Positions 18,533-26,049 of a stretch of DNA of 64,000 nucleotides are shown piece by piece. The stretch comes from Jiella soli (GTDB lineage Bacteria > Pseudomonadota > Alphaproteobacteria > Rhizobiales > Rhizobiaceae). The stretch lies in contig NZ_JAJAVB010000008.1 of the NCBI RefSeq assembly GCF_020615385.1, positions 38,556 through 102,555 of the forward strand, read 5' to 3'. The position numbers and the translations under genes are program-made. The notes beneath the pieces are model-generated. The model was not told the origin of the DNA. It made no database searches and saw only the letters and a program-made list of their open reading frames with translations. Every line of letters begins with the position of its first letter. The first letter of the stretch is position 1.

Positions 18533-19456
18533 TCAATGCAGCGTGCGCGGCAGGGTCTTCGGCGGCACGCCGTCGTCGACGACGTTCTGCCGGTGGAAGA
18601 TGAAGAGGCCGGCCACGATGATGATGACGGCGCCGACGAGCACCTGCGGCGTCGGCCAATTGCCGAAGAAGACGAGACCGAACACCGCCGCCCAGAGGAG
18701 CAGCGTGTATTGCAGCGGCGCGAGCAGCGAGGCCGGCGCGAGCTTGACGGAGCGCGTCATCATCAGATGCGCGGCGCAGGAGACGAGCCCGAGGAGGAGC
18801 AGCGCGCCGAGTTCGAAGGCGGACGGCGTGATCCATGTCGTCACGGAAAAGGCCGCGCCGGCGAGCAGCGCGGCAAGCGTCTGCCAGCCGACCAGAACCG
18901 CGTCACTCGTGCGGCGGAGGACCCGGGCCAGCACCAGCGTCATGGCGAAGGAGAGGCTGCCGAGCACCGCGAAGAGCGAAGGCAGCGACAAGGAGGCGCT
19001 GGACGGTCGAAGCGCGACCACGACGCCGGCAAAGCCGACGAGGATGGCGAGCCAGCGCCGCCAGCCGACCCGTTCGCCGAGAAAGACGTGCGACAGGGCG
19101 GCGACGTAGATCGGGCCGGCCATGTAGAAGGTCATCACGTCGGCGAGCGGCATGTTGACGACCGCGGCATAGAAGAGGCCGGTATCGGCCGTGGCGAAGA
19201 ACGCGCGCAGCAGCTGCAGTCCCGGCCGCTCCGCCTTGAGAAGCTTCGCCGTTCCCTGACGGGCGATAAGCGGGCCGAGGATCAGAAAGGCGCCGAGCGA
19301 GCGGATCAACAGGACCTGGCCGACCGAAAAGCTCGCGACGAGCCATTTGCCCATCGCGTCGTTGAGCGCGAACATGAAGTCGCCGACGAGCATCAGGGTG
19401 ATGCCGAGGGCAACCGGGCCGAGGACGGGAAGCGGGACGGCAAAACGGGCGTTCAT
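18533..19456 (-). CDS. EamA/DMT-family transporter
   Basis: 307 residues, about ten membrane helices in two EamA repeats (roughly 15-145 and 160-295). The first repeat has ALNDAMGKWLV and SLGAFLILGP, the second APASLLAPLQYTLLLWAAVFGLVFFGNWP. Such proteins export or import small metabolites; the substrate cannot be told. It is convergent with ilvE, with 108 bases between the stops. No operon partner. Confidence 0.88.
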   Translation of the reverse strand: MNARFAVPLPVLGPVALGITLMLVGDFMFALNDAMGKWLVASFSVGQVLLIRSLGAFLILGPLIARQGTAKLLKAERPGLQLLRAFFATADTGLFYAAVVNMPLADVMTFYMAGPIYVAALSHVFLGERVGWRRWLAILVGFAGVVVALRPSSASLSLPSLFAVLGSLSFAMTLVLARVLRRTSDAVLVGWQTLAALLAGAAFSVTTWITPSAFELGALLLLGLVSCAAHLMMTRSVKLAPASLLAPLQYTLLLWAAVFGLVFFGNWPTPQVLVGAVIIIVAGLFIFHRQNVVDDGVPPKTLPRTLH

Positions 19457-19919
19457 CTTCGGGCCTGGAGCAGTCGCACCGATCTCCGCCGGGACCAGAG
19501 CCCTTCGCCGGCGGCTGTCGCGGCCGGCCGGCTTCAGTCGGAAGACATCGATGCATGACGGGAATTTGCAGAGCGCATTCCCGCGCCGGCGATTCTCGCT
19601 TTACGAGGCTTCGCCGGGCTCGGCAACGGAAATTGCCGGCCCCCTTGCCGCAAGCGGATCTCGCAGCGCGCGCCGGGGGCGTCGACCGGTTACGCGACCG
19701 ACCATCCGGATCGAAGAAGCCGCAGTTGGCCCATGTCCGAACGAGGTTTTTTCGCACCGGGCGCGGATCGGGTCTATGCCGCCTGCCGGGCTGGCATGTC
19801 GCGGGCCATCCGCTATGAGACGGGCAGTCCTCTTCACGAGACGGGCACGCCGGTTGGCGGGGGGCGCAGCGTCCCAAGACCTTTCCGCCCCGTCGTCCAG
19901 AGTCCTTAAAGGCAGAGCC
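19457..19919 (+). other. Gene-free stretch between divergent genes
   Basis: 463 bases between the EamA transporter and the spermidine-synthase-like gene. A reading frame stays open through it (from 19347) in the frame of the downstream gene, but its codons look like untranslated GC-rich DNA and homologues begin at 19920. Promoters for both flanking genes must lie here; I see no clear repeat, terminator or operator. Confidence 0.5.
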
Positions 19920-20597
19920 ATGATCCCTTGGGAACATCTCGACACCGGAGAAATCCCCGGAACCTCCGACGAACTGAAGCTCATGCGCCGCGGGTCAGAA
20001 TATTCGATCATGCTCGGCCAGATCGAACTCATGAACAGCCGGCTCTCGGGGTCGGAAGAGGCGCTGGCGCGGCTTTCCTGGGAACGGGTCGCCGGGCGCG
20101 AGCGCCCGCGCATCCTGATCGGCGGCCTCGGCATGGGCTTTACCCTGCGCGCCATGCTCGCGGTGGCGGCCCCCGACGCCGAGATCGTCGTCGCCGAACT
20201 GGTTCCGGCCGTCGTCGCCTGGGCGCGCGGACCGATGGTGCACATCTTCGACGGCAGTCTAGACGACGAGCGGGTGAGGGTGGTCGAGGCGGACGTCGCC
20301 GAGGTCATGGATGGCGCTCCCGGCGGCTTCGACGCGATCCTTCTCGACGTCGACAACGGGCCGGAAGGTCTGACGCGCGAGAGTAACGACGCGCTCTACA
20401 GCTTCGTCGGGCTCGGCCATGCCAAGTCGGCGCTGCGGCCGGGCGGCGTGCTGGCGGTGTGGTCGCAGGGGCCGGACAGCCGCTTCCTCGGCCGGCTGCG
20501 CCAGGTCGGCTTCGCGGTCGAGGAGGAACGGGTGAAGGCGCATCGCGGCAAGCGTGGGGCGCGCCACGTGATCTGGCTGGCGGGGCGGCCCTCCTGA
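19920..20597 (+). CDS. Spermidine synthase-like methyltransferase-fold protein
   Basis: 225 residues, beginning MIPWEHLDTGEIPGTSDELKL. The Rossmann core has LIGGLGMGFTLRAML (SAM-type glycine loop), an acidic residue at the end of strand two (IVVAELVPAVVAWARG) and FDAILLDVDNGPEGLTRESNDALYS. This is the spermidine synthase/MnmC-like family, but the polyamine-site Asp pattern is not complete, so substrate and reaction are uncertain. Single gene. Confidence 0.75.
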   Translation: MIPWEHLDTGEIPGTSDELKLMRRGSEYSIMLGQIELMNSRLSGSEEALARLSWERVAGRERPRILIGGLGMGFTLRAMLAVAAPDAEIVVAELVPAVVAWARGPMVHIFDGSLDDERVRVVEADVAEVMDGAPGGFDAILLDVDNGPEGLTRESNDALYSFVGLGHAKSALRPGGVLAVWSQGPDSRFLGRLRQVGFAVEEERVKAHRGKRGARHVIWLAGRPS

Positions 20598-21014
20598 CGC
20601 GTCACGTCTGCCGAAGGGTTCCTGGCCCCGTCGAAGCATAGGCAGACTTCGCCCCCCGCCCGCGGACTCCGGTGCTGCGATACATGCCGCGAGCGGTGAA
20701 GCGATCGCGAAGACCCGGCTTCGCCGATCCGGCGGATAGATGGGGGCGTCACACCGGCGACCGTGTCGCCGCCGGCAGCACCCCCTCGAGGTCGGGAGGG
20801 CAGCGCAAGGTCAAACCGTGCGCGCCGTTCCGATCCGGTCGAGCTCCGCTGCGAGCCTTCGTCGATTTCATCAAGGAATGCCGATGGTAGGATCGTCGCC
20901 GGCGAGGCGGTGCTGCAGGTCCTGACGCGCGTGGCGATCTCGCCATGGGGCTGACTTCCGCTGCGTTCAGGCCATGTTCAGAGGGTCGAGCGCGCGCCGG
21001 CAAGGGAGGTGGAA
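20598..21014 (+). other. Gene-free stretch upstream of the otn operon
   Basis: About 415 bases without a convincing gene. It ends in the strong GGGAGGTGGAA ribosome site of otnK. Presumably it holds the otn operon promoter and any operator, but no inverted repeat stood out and no GntR/DeoR regulator gene is adjacent. Confidence 0.45.
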
Positions 21015-22277
21015 ATGCTTTTGGGTTGCATCGGCGACGATTTCACCGGCTCGTCCGATCTCGCCAACACGTTGGCGAAGCGCGGCATGCGGGTCGTCCA
21101 ATACTGCGGGGTCCCCGGCGGAAATGCCGATGCGACCGTCGAGGCCGGGGTCGTCGCCCTGAAGTCGCGGACGATCCCGGTCGCGGACGCGGTCGCGAAG
21201 TCGCTCGACGCTCTCGACTGGCTCGCCGCGCAGGGGTGCCGGCAATTCCTCTTCAAATATTGCTCGACCTTCGATTCCACGTCCGAAGGCAATATCGGAC
21301 CGGTCATCGACGCATTGATGCAGCGCCTCGGCGCTGAGACGACCATCGTGTGCCCGGCCTTTCCGGCTGCCGGACGCAGCGTCTATCAGGGCCATCTCTT
21401 CGTGAATGACAGGCTCCTCAGCGAAAGCGGCATGGAGAACCACCCGCTGACGCCGATGCGGGACGCCGATCTGCGCCGCCTGCTTGCCCCGCAGACCCGG
21501 CAGGGGGTCGGCCATGTGGCGATGCAGACGGTTCTTGCCGGTCCGGACGCGATCCGCTCGGCTCTCGGCCGCGAGCAGCAATCCGGGCGGCCCGTCATCG
21601 TGGTCGATGCCATCCGCGACGAGGACCTGTTCGCCATCGGAACGGCGGTTCGCGACCTGGTGCTCGTCACCGGCGGTTCGGGGATCGCGCTCGGCCTGCC
21701 GGCCAACCTCCTCGATCCCGACACGCTCGCGGCCCGCCGGACCGAGTGGTGCGGCGACGGCGGCCTCGCGGCGATCCTCTCCGGCTCGTGCTCGGCGATG
21801 ACGCGGGCGCAGGTCCGGCGCTACCGGGCGGATCACCCGGCGCTGGAGATCGAGGCCGCGCGGCTGCTTGCGGGCGACCAGACCGCCGAAACCGTCGCCG
21901 ACTGGGCCTCGTCGGCGGCATCGAAGGCCGCGCCTCTGATCTATTCCTCCGCCGATCCCGCGCAGGTGAACGCGGCCCAGACGCGTCACGGCAGGGAGCG
22001 GGTCGCGACCGCGATCGAAGGATTCTTCGCCGATCTCGCCCGCAAGCTGACCGAAGCGGGCGTGACGCGCCTCGTCGTCGCCGGCGGCGAGACCTCGGGC
22101 GCCGTTGTCGAAGGGCTCGGGCTCTCGGCGCTTCAGATCGGCCCGGAGATCGCCCCCGGCGTGCCCGCCGTCAAGGCGAGCGACCGGCCGCTATGGCTCA
22201 CATTGAAGTCCGGCAATTTCGGAGGCGAGGATTTCTTCGCGGAGGCGCTGGCGGTTCTCAAGCGGAGGCCGCAATGA
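21015..22277 (+). CDS. otnK: 3-oxo-tetronate kinase
   Basis: DUF1537-family kinase that phosphorylates 3-oxo-tetronate (from threonate/erythronate oxidation) to the 4-phosphate. 420 residues from ATG 21015, which has a near-perfect Shine-Dalgarno. Family signs: N-terminal GCIGDDFTGSSDLANTLAKRGM, the central CSTFDSTSEGNIGPV, YQGHLFVND, and the C-terminal nucleotide site VAGGETSGAVVEGLG with LKSGNFGGEDFF. It opens a three-gene operon; its stop overlaps the otnC start by four bases. Confidence 0.93.
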   Translation: MLLGCIGDDFTGSSDLANTLAKRGMRVVQYCGVPGGNADATVEAGVVALKSRTIPVADAVAKSLDALDWLAAQGCRQFLFKYCSTFDSTSEGNIGPVIDALMQRLGAETTIVCPAFPAAGRSVYQGHLFVNDRLLSESGMENHPLTPMRDADLRRLLAPQTRQGVGHVAMQTVLAGPDAIRSALGREQQSGRPVIVVDAIRDEDLFAIGTAVRDLVLVTGGSGIALGLPANLLDPDTLAARRTEWCGDGGLAAILSGSCSAMTRAQVRRYRADHPALEIEAARLLAGDQTAETVADWASSAASKAAPLIYSSADPAQVNAAQTRHGRERVATAIEGFFADLARKLTEAGVTRLVVAGGETSGAVVEGLGLSALQIGPEIAPGVPAVKASDRPLWLTLKSGNFGGEDFFAEALAVLKRRPQ

Positions 22278-22921
22278 GCGAGATGGCGCGGCTGCGCGAG
22301 GCGATCGTCGAGTTTGCCCGCTCGCTCTTCGAGCGTGGCCTCACGCACGGCGCGACCGGCAACATCTCGGTGCGTCTCGAGGACGGCGGCACGCTGGTGA
22401 CGCCGACCGGCTCCTCCTTCGGCCGTCTCGATCCCGCCCGTTTGAGCAGGCTCGACGCCGACGGCCGGCTCGTCGAGGGCGACAGGCCGACGAAGGAAGT
22501 CTCGCTGCACCGGGCCTTCTACGAGACGCGCTCCACGGCCGGCGCGGTCGTCCATCTCCATTCGGCGCATTCGGTCGCGCTGTCGACCATGCCGGACGTC
22601 GATCCAGACGACATGCTGCCGCCGCTGACGCCCTATGCGATCATGCAGCTCGGCAAGGTGAAGCTTCTGCCGTTCTTCGTTCCGGGCGATCCGGGCATGG
22701 GCGAGGCGATCCGCGGCCTTGCCGGCAAACGCGCGGCGGTCATGCTCGCAAATCACGGGCCGGTGGTCGCGGGCCGGGATCTGGTCTCGGCCGTCAATGC
22801 CGTCGAGGAACTGGAAGCGACCGCGCGGCTGGCGCTCCTGACGCGCGGTCTGGGGGCCCGGCTCTTGACCGGGGAGGAAATCGGCCGCGTGGTTCGCGCA
22901 TTCGACGTGGAGTGGGAGTGA
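22274..22921 (+). CDS. otnC: 3-oxo-tetronate 4-phosphate decarboxylase (class II aldolase family)
   Basis: 215 residues of the class II aldolase/adducin fold. Zinc ligands are in VVHLHSAHSVAL (two His) and the later ANHGPVV; GATGNISVRLEDG binds phosphate and the Glu in PTKEVSLHRAFYE is the usual catalytic one. Decarboxylates the phosphorylated oxo acid to dihydroxyacetone phosphate. ATGA overlap (22274-22277) with otnK means coupled translation. The next gene follows after three bases. Confidence 0.92.
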   Translation: MSEMARLREAIVEFARSLFERGLTHGATGNISVRLEDGGTLVTPTGSSFGRLDPARLSRLDADGRLVEGDRPTKEVSLHRAFYETRSTAGAVVHLHSAHSVALSTMPDVDPDDMLPPLTPYAIMQLGKVKLLPFFVPGDPGMGEAIRGLAGKRAAVMLANHGPVVAGRDLVSAVNAVEELEATARLALLTRGLGARLLTGEEIGRVVRAFDVEWE

Positions 22922-22924
22922 CAC

Positions 22925-23710
22925 ATGCGGTTTTCCGCCAATCTCGGCTTTCTCTTTACGGGGATGCCGCTCGCCGAGGCGATCCGGCGGGCCAAGGCAG
23001 CTGGGTTCGACGCCGTCGAATGCCACTGGCCCTATGACGAGGACCGGGATGCCGTCCAGGCGGCGCTCCGCGAGACAGGCCTCCCGATGCTCGGCCTCAA
23101 CACGCGGAAGGGACCGGGGCCTCAGGATTTCGGGCTGTCCGCCCTGCCGGGCCGCGAGGACGAGGCGCGCGCCGCGATCGACGAGGCGTTCGACTATGGC
23201 GCGGCGATCGGTGCCGGGGCCGTCCACGTCATGGCCGGCCGGACCAGCGATCCGATGGCAGAAAAAGTGTTCGACGCCAATCTCGCCTATGCCTGCGACC
23301 GTGCCCGCGAGGCCGGGATGACCGTGCTGATCGAGCCGCTCAACCCGCGCGATGCGCCGGGCTATTTCCTGATCGGCCTCGAGAAGGCCGCGGCCACGAT
23401 CGAGCGCCTCGGCCGGCCGGAACTGAAGATCATGTTCGACTGCTATCATCTGCAGATAACCGGCGGCGACCTGATCGAGCGCTTCGCTGCCCATCGCGGC
23501 ACGATCGGGCACGTGCAGTTCGCCGCCGTTCCGTCGAGAGCGGAGCCGGACGAGGGGGAGGTCGCCTATGACCGCCTGCTGCCGGCGCTGGAGGCGATCG
23601 GCTACGACGCACCGTTCGGCGCCGAGTACAAGCCGCGGGGCGCAACCGAAGCCGGTCTTGATTGGATGGCGCATTTTCGCGAGGACAAGACGTCTCGCGG
23701 TGCCGTCTGA
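22925..23710 (+). CDS. otnI: 2-oxo-tetronate isomerase (hydroxypyruvate isomerase family)
   Basis: 261 residues, a TIM-barrel of the Hyi family: MRFSANLGFLFTG, then AGFDAVECHWPY, VHVMAGRTS, the metal-binding EPLNPRDAPGYFL (Glu), MFDCYHLQI, and GAEYKPRG (final Glu). Paired with otnK and otnC it should convert 2-oxo-tetronate to 3-oxo-tetronate rather than act on hydroxypyruvate, though the latter is possible. The dehydrogenase (otnD/ltnD) that would feed the pathway is not in this window. Confidence 0.88.
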   Translation: MRFSANLGFLFTGMPLAEAIRRAKAAGFDAVECHWPYDEDRDAVQAALRETGLPMLGLNTRKGPGPQDFGLSALPGREDEARAAIDEAFDYGAAIGAGAVHVMAGRTSDPMAEKVFDANLAYACDRAREAGMTVLIEPLNPRDAPGYFLIGLEKAAATIERLGRPELKIMFDCYHLQITGGDLIERFAAHRGTIGHVQFAAVPSRAEPDEGEVAYDRLLPALEAIGYDAPFGAEYKPRGATEAGLDWMAHFREDKTSRGAV

Positions 23711-23886
23711 CGCGGGCGGTCGGGGCGGAGCGTTCGCGATGGCTGATCGCGCGTCGCAAGCCCACAAGGGCAGCGAAGTCCGCGTTCCGTCACGTACCCC
23801 CGCAGGGTGGTCTGTTTTGACTCTTGCCGCGGCGCGATAGATGAGACGGGACTGCCTTCGAGCGCGAAACCATCAGCGAGCCCGTC

Positions 23887-24528
23887 TTGACCCGTCTCAA
23901 TGCCCAGATCGTTCCCGTAACCATCTTTGCGCAGAACTGCTGCATCCTCTTCGACGAGGACGACAAGCTGGGCGTCGTGGTGGACCCGGGCGGAGACGTC
24001 GACCGGATCGTCGAGGCGGTGGAGGCGACGGGGGTCTCGATCGAAGCCATCTGGCTCACGCACGGCCATATCGACCATGCCGGCGGGGCGATGGACCTCA
24101 AGGAGCGGCTCGGGGTGCCGATCCTCGGTCCGCACAAGGCCGATGCGCCGCTGCTCGCCGCGCTGACCGAGCAGGCGAAGATGTTTCAGGTGACCGGCGC
24201 CGTTCGCAACTGCACGCCGGACCGGTTTCTGGAGGAGGGCGAGACCGTCTCCTTCGGCTCCCATATCTTCGAAATTCTCCACACGCCCGGCCATGCGCCG
24301 GGCCATGTGGTCTTCTTTCACCGCGAGGCGCGGTTTCTGCATGCCGGCGACGTCCTCTTCTCCGGCTCGATCGGCCGGACCGACCTGCCGGGCGGCGATC
24401 ATGCGGCGCTAATCGCGTCGATCAAGGAGAAGGTGCTGCCGCTCGGCGACGATGTCGGCTTCCTCTGCGGCCATGGCCCGGGCGGCCGGCTGGGGGACGA
24501 ACGCCGCACGAACCCGTTCCTGGTCTGA
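23887..24528 (+). CDS. Metallo-beta-lactamase-fold hydrolase (glyoxalase II-like)
   Basis: 213 residues. The binuclear metal motif is THGHIDHAGG (His59, His61, Asp63, His64), followed by HTPGHAPGH (His136) and LHAGDVLFSGSIGRTDLPGG (Asp bridging), and a final CGHGPGG. Likely a hydroxyacylglutathione hydrolase relative or persulfide-type thioesterase. The best start is a TTG at 23887, because no ATG lies in the conserved N-terminus and the Ile-Val-Pro-Val start fits the family. Single gene. Confidence 0.85.
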   Translation: MTRLNAQIVPVTIFAQNCCILFDEDDKLGVVVDPGGDVDRIVEAVEATGVSIEAIWLTHGHIDHAGGAMDLKERLGVPILGPHKADAPLLAALTEQAKMFQVTGAVRNCTPDRFLEEGETVSFGSHIFEILHTPGHAPGHVVFFHREARFLHAGDVLFSGSIGRTDLPGGDHAALIASIKEKVLPLGDDVGFLCGHGPGGRLGDERRTNPFLV

Positions 24529-24597
24529 GGGTCCGCAGAAAAGGGGCTGCTGCGCGGCGGCACCAGTCTACCGCCGCCGCTGCGCCTCCTCGTCTTC

Positions 24598-25458
24598 CTA
24601 CTGGCCCGTGCAGAAACGGAGCGAGCCGTCATCGCTGCCGTAGGTGCCACGATCGGCGTCGAAGCTCGCATAGTTCCGCTGACACCAGTCGCTCCAGGCC
24701 GCGCTCCACGGGATGAGCCGCGGCTCTCTTGCACGCGCCTCGGCTGCCGCGTCGCTGTTGCGGTCGTAGCCCGATGCGATCCGGATGATCTTCGGCCCGC
24801 CGCGGGAGATGATGTCGATGCCGGAGGCGGGGATCGGCCGGCGATCGAGGCGCTCGTGCTCGACATCGATGATCCGGGCGCTCGGCCCGGCGATCGACGT
24901 GCCGGCGACCCTGCTTGTCGCGGCAGGCACGGTCACGAAGGAGCTGGAGCCGCCGTCGCCGACATCGAACACCGTGAAGGAGTTGCGCGTGACGGCACGT
25001 GTCCGCGGTGTCGGGAGGTCGTGCCAGCCCTGAGCGCGCCCACGACGCTCGATGCGGATCTGTCCATTCTCGACACGGCCGAACGAGCCGCCATCCTCCA
25101 GGAACTCTTCGTCCTCGCTGGTGGAATGGATGTCCGGACGGGTCGTCGCCCCTCGGCCGCCCAGGAGACGGGGCGGGCGGTCCGGCAGGACGATGTCGGG
25201 CTCTTCTCGGATACTGCCGCCCCCTTCCAGGAAGTCCTGCGGTCCGCTGTCGACGCCGATTCCGATCCTCGGCTGAACGCGTACGCTTCCGCCGTCGCGC
25301 AGGAAGCCCTCGTCTCCGTTAACGGGGCCAATGTCCGGCGTTCCCGTGATGCTGCCGCCGTTCTGAAGAAAATCTTCGGCGGGCGCGTGCGGTGTGGTCG
25401 TCAGGATCGCAATGCCGGCCAGGCCGGCGAGAATCGTCGATCGGTGGTTCCAGAGCAT
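24598..25458 (-). CDS. Secreted BA14K-like protein with N-terminal FLxxGGS repeats
   Basis: 286 residues from ATG 25458, which has a GGGAAAG site upstream. A signal peptide (about residues 1-27, ending APA-ED) precedes four imperfect repeats whose core is (D/G/E)FL-x-x-GGS followed by ~10 residues containing P-D/R-I (starting near residues 28, 51, 73 and 119). The C-terminal ~30 residues (WCQRNYASFDADRGTY ... FC) match the BA14K family seen in Brucella, an immunoreactive lectin-like small protein, with paired Cys. Extracellular or periplasmic; function unknown. Confidence 0.7.
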   Translation of the reverse strand: MLWNHRSTILAGLAGIAILTTTPHAPAEDFLQNGGSITGTPDIGPVNGDEGFLRDGGSVRVQPRIGIGVDSGPQDFLEGGGSIREEPDIVLPDRPPRLLGGRGATTRPDIHSTSEDEEFLEDGGSFGRVENGQIRIERRGRAQGWHDLPTPRTRAVTRNSFTVFDVGDGGSSSFVTVPAATSRVAGTSIAGPSARIIDVEHERLDRRPIPASGIDIISRGGPKIIRIASGYDRNSDAAAEARAREPRLIPWSAAWSDWCQRNYASFDADRGTYGSDDGSLRFCTGQ

Positions 25459-25505
25459 GACGCTTTCCCATCTTGCATGTGCTTTTGGGGTGCGCGGTGC
25501 AGGTT

Positions 25506-25554
25506 CCATGCCACAGGATTGCGTGCCGTTTTGGCACGCAATCCTGTGGCATGG
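25506..25554. repeat. Perfect 22-bp inverted repeat with 5-base loop
   Basis: CCATGCCACAGGATTGCGTG-CC at 25506-25527 is followed by GTTTT and its exact reverse complement at 25533-25554. It lies 48 bases upstream of the BA14K-like gene start, so on the transcript it would form a very stable hairpin in the leader or promoter region. There is no T-tract typical of a terminator. The rest of 25459-25972 shows no gene. Confidence 0.85.
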
Positions 25555-25972
25555 TTGCGGATGCCGGCCTTCCGGCTCGGCGAGAAGCGTTTACAAGACA
25601 TTAACTATGTTTCGAGCCGTGCCGAGCAAGATGGTCCTCGGGTGATCCACGACGTTTGTTGCGGCTGAAGTATCGTTTCCGCGTGCCGATCGAGGATGAC
25701 ATCCCAGGCGACGGCGGCCCGTCCCGGTGCCGCGGCACCCTGCAGCCGGGACTAACGTCCGTGAGGGGAGGGCGGTGAGCCGTTGCAAGGACGGTTTCCG
25801 CGCTGCCGACGACGCCTTGAACCAGTCGCCGGCATGGACGCTGCGGGTCTTCGGCCCGTCAGCTGCAAAGACACGAGCGCGATGCCTTGGAGATCGACGG
25901 CGGAGGCATTGACAGGCCTGCCGCGCCACTTCTATATCGCCCGCGTTCTGTCCGGTGCGCCGGAGCGCGAAC

Positions 25973-26049
25973 GGCGGAGTAGCTCAGTTGGTTAGAGCAG
26001 CGGAATCATAATCCGCGTGTCGGGGGTTCAAGTCCCTCCTCCGCTACCA
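25973..26049 (+). tRNA. tRNA-Met (CAT), elongator type
   Basis: 77 bases, a complete cloverleaf: acceptor GGCGGAG/CTCCGCT (closing with a G-U pair), D arm GCTC...GAGC, anticodon stem GCGGA/TCCGC with loop ATCATAA (anticodon CAT), T arm with TTCAAGT, and encoded CCA at 26047-26049. A CAT anticodon could also be tRNA-Ile2, which is modified by TilS; the sequence looks like the elongator Met tRNA of other Rhizobiales. It is the integration target of the element that follows. Confidence 0.93.
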
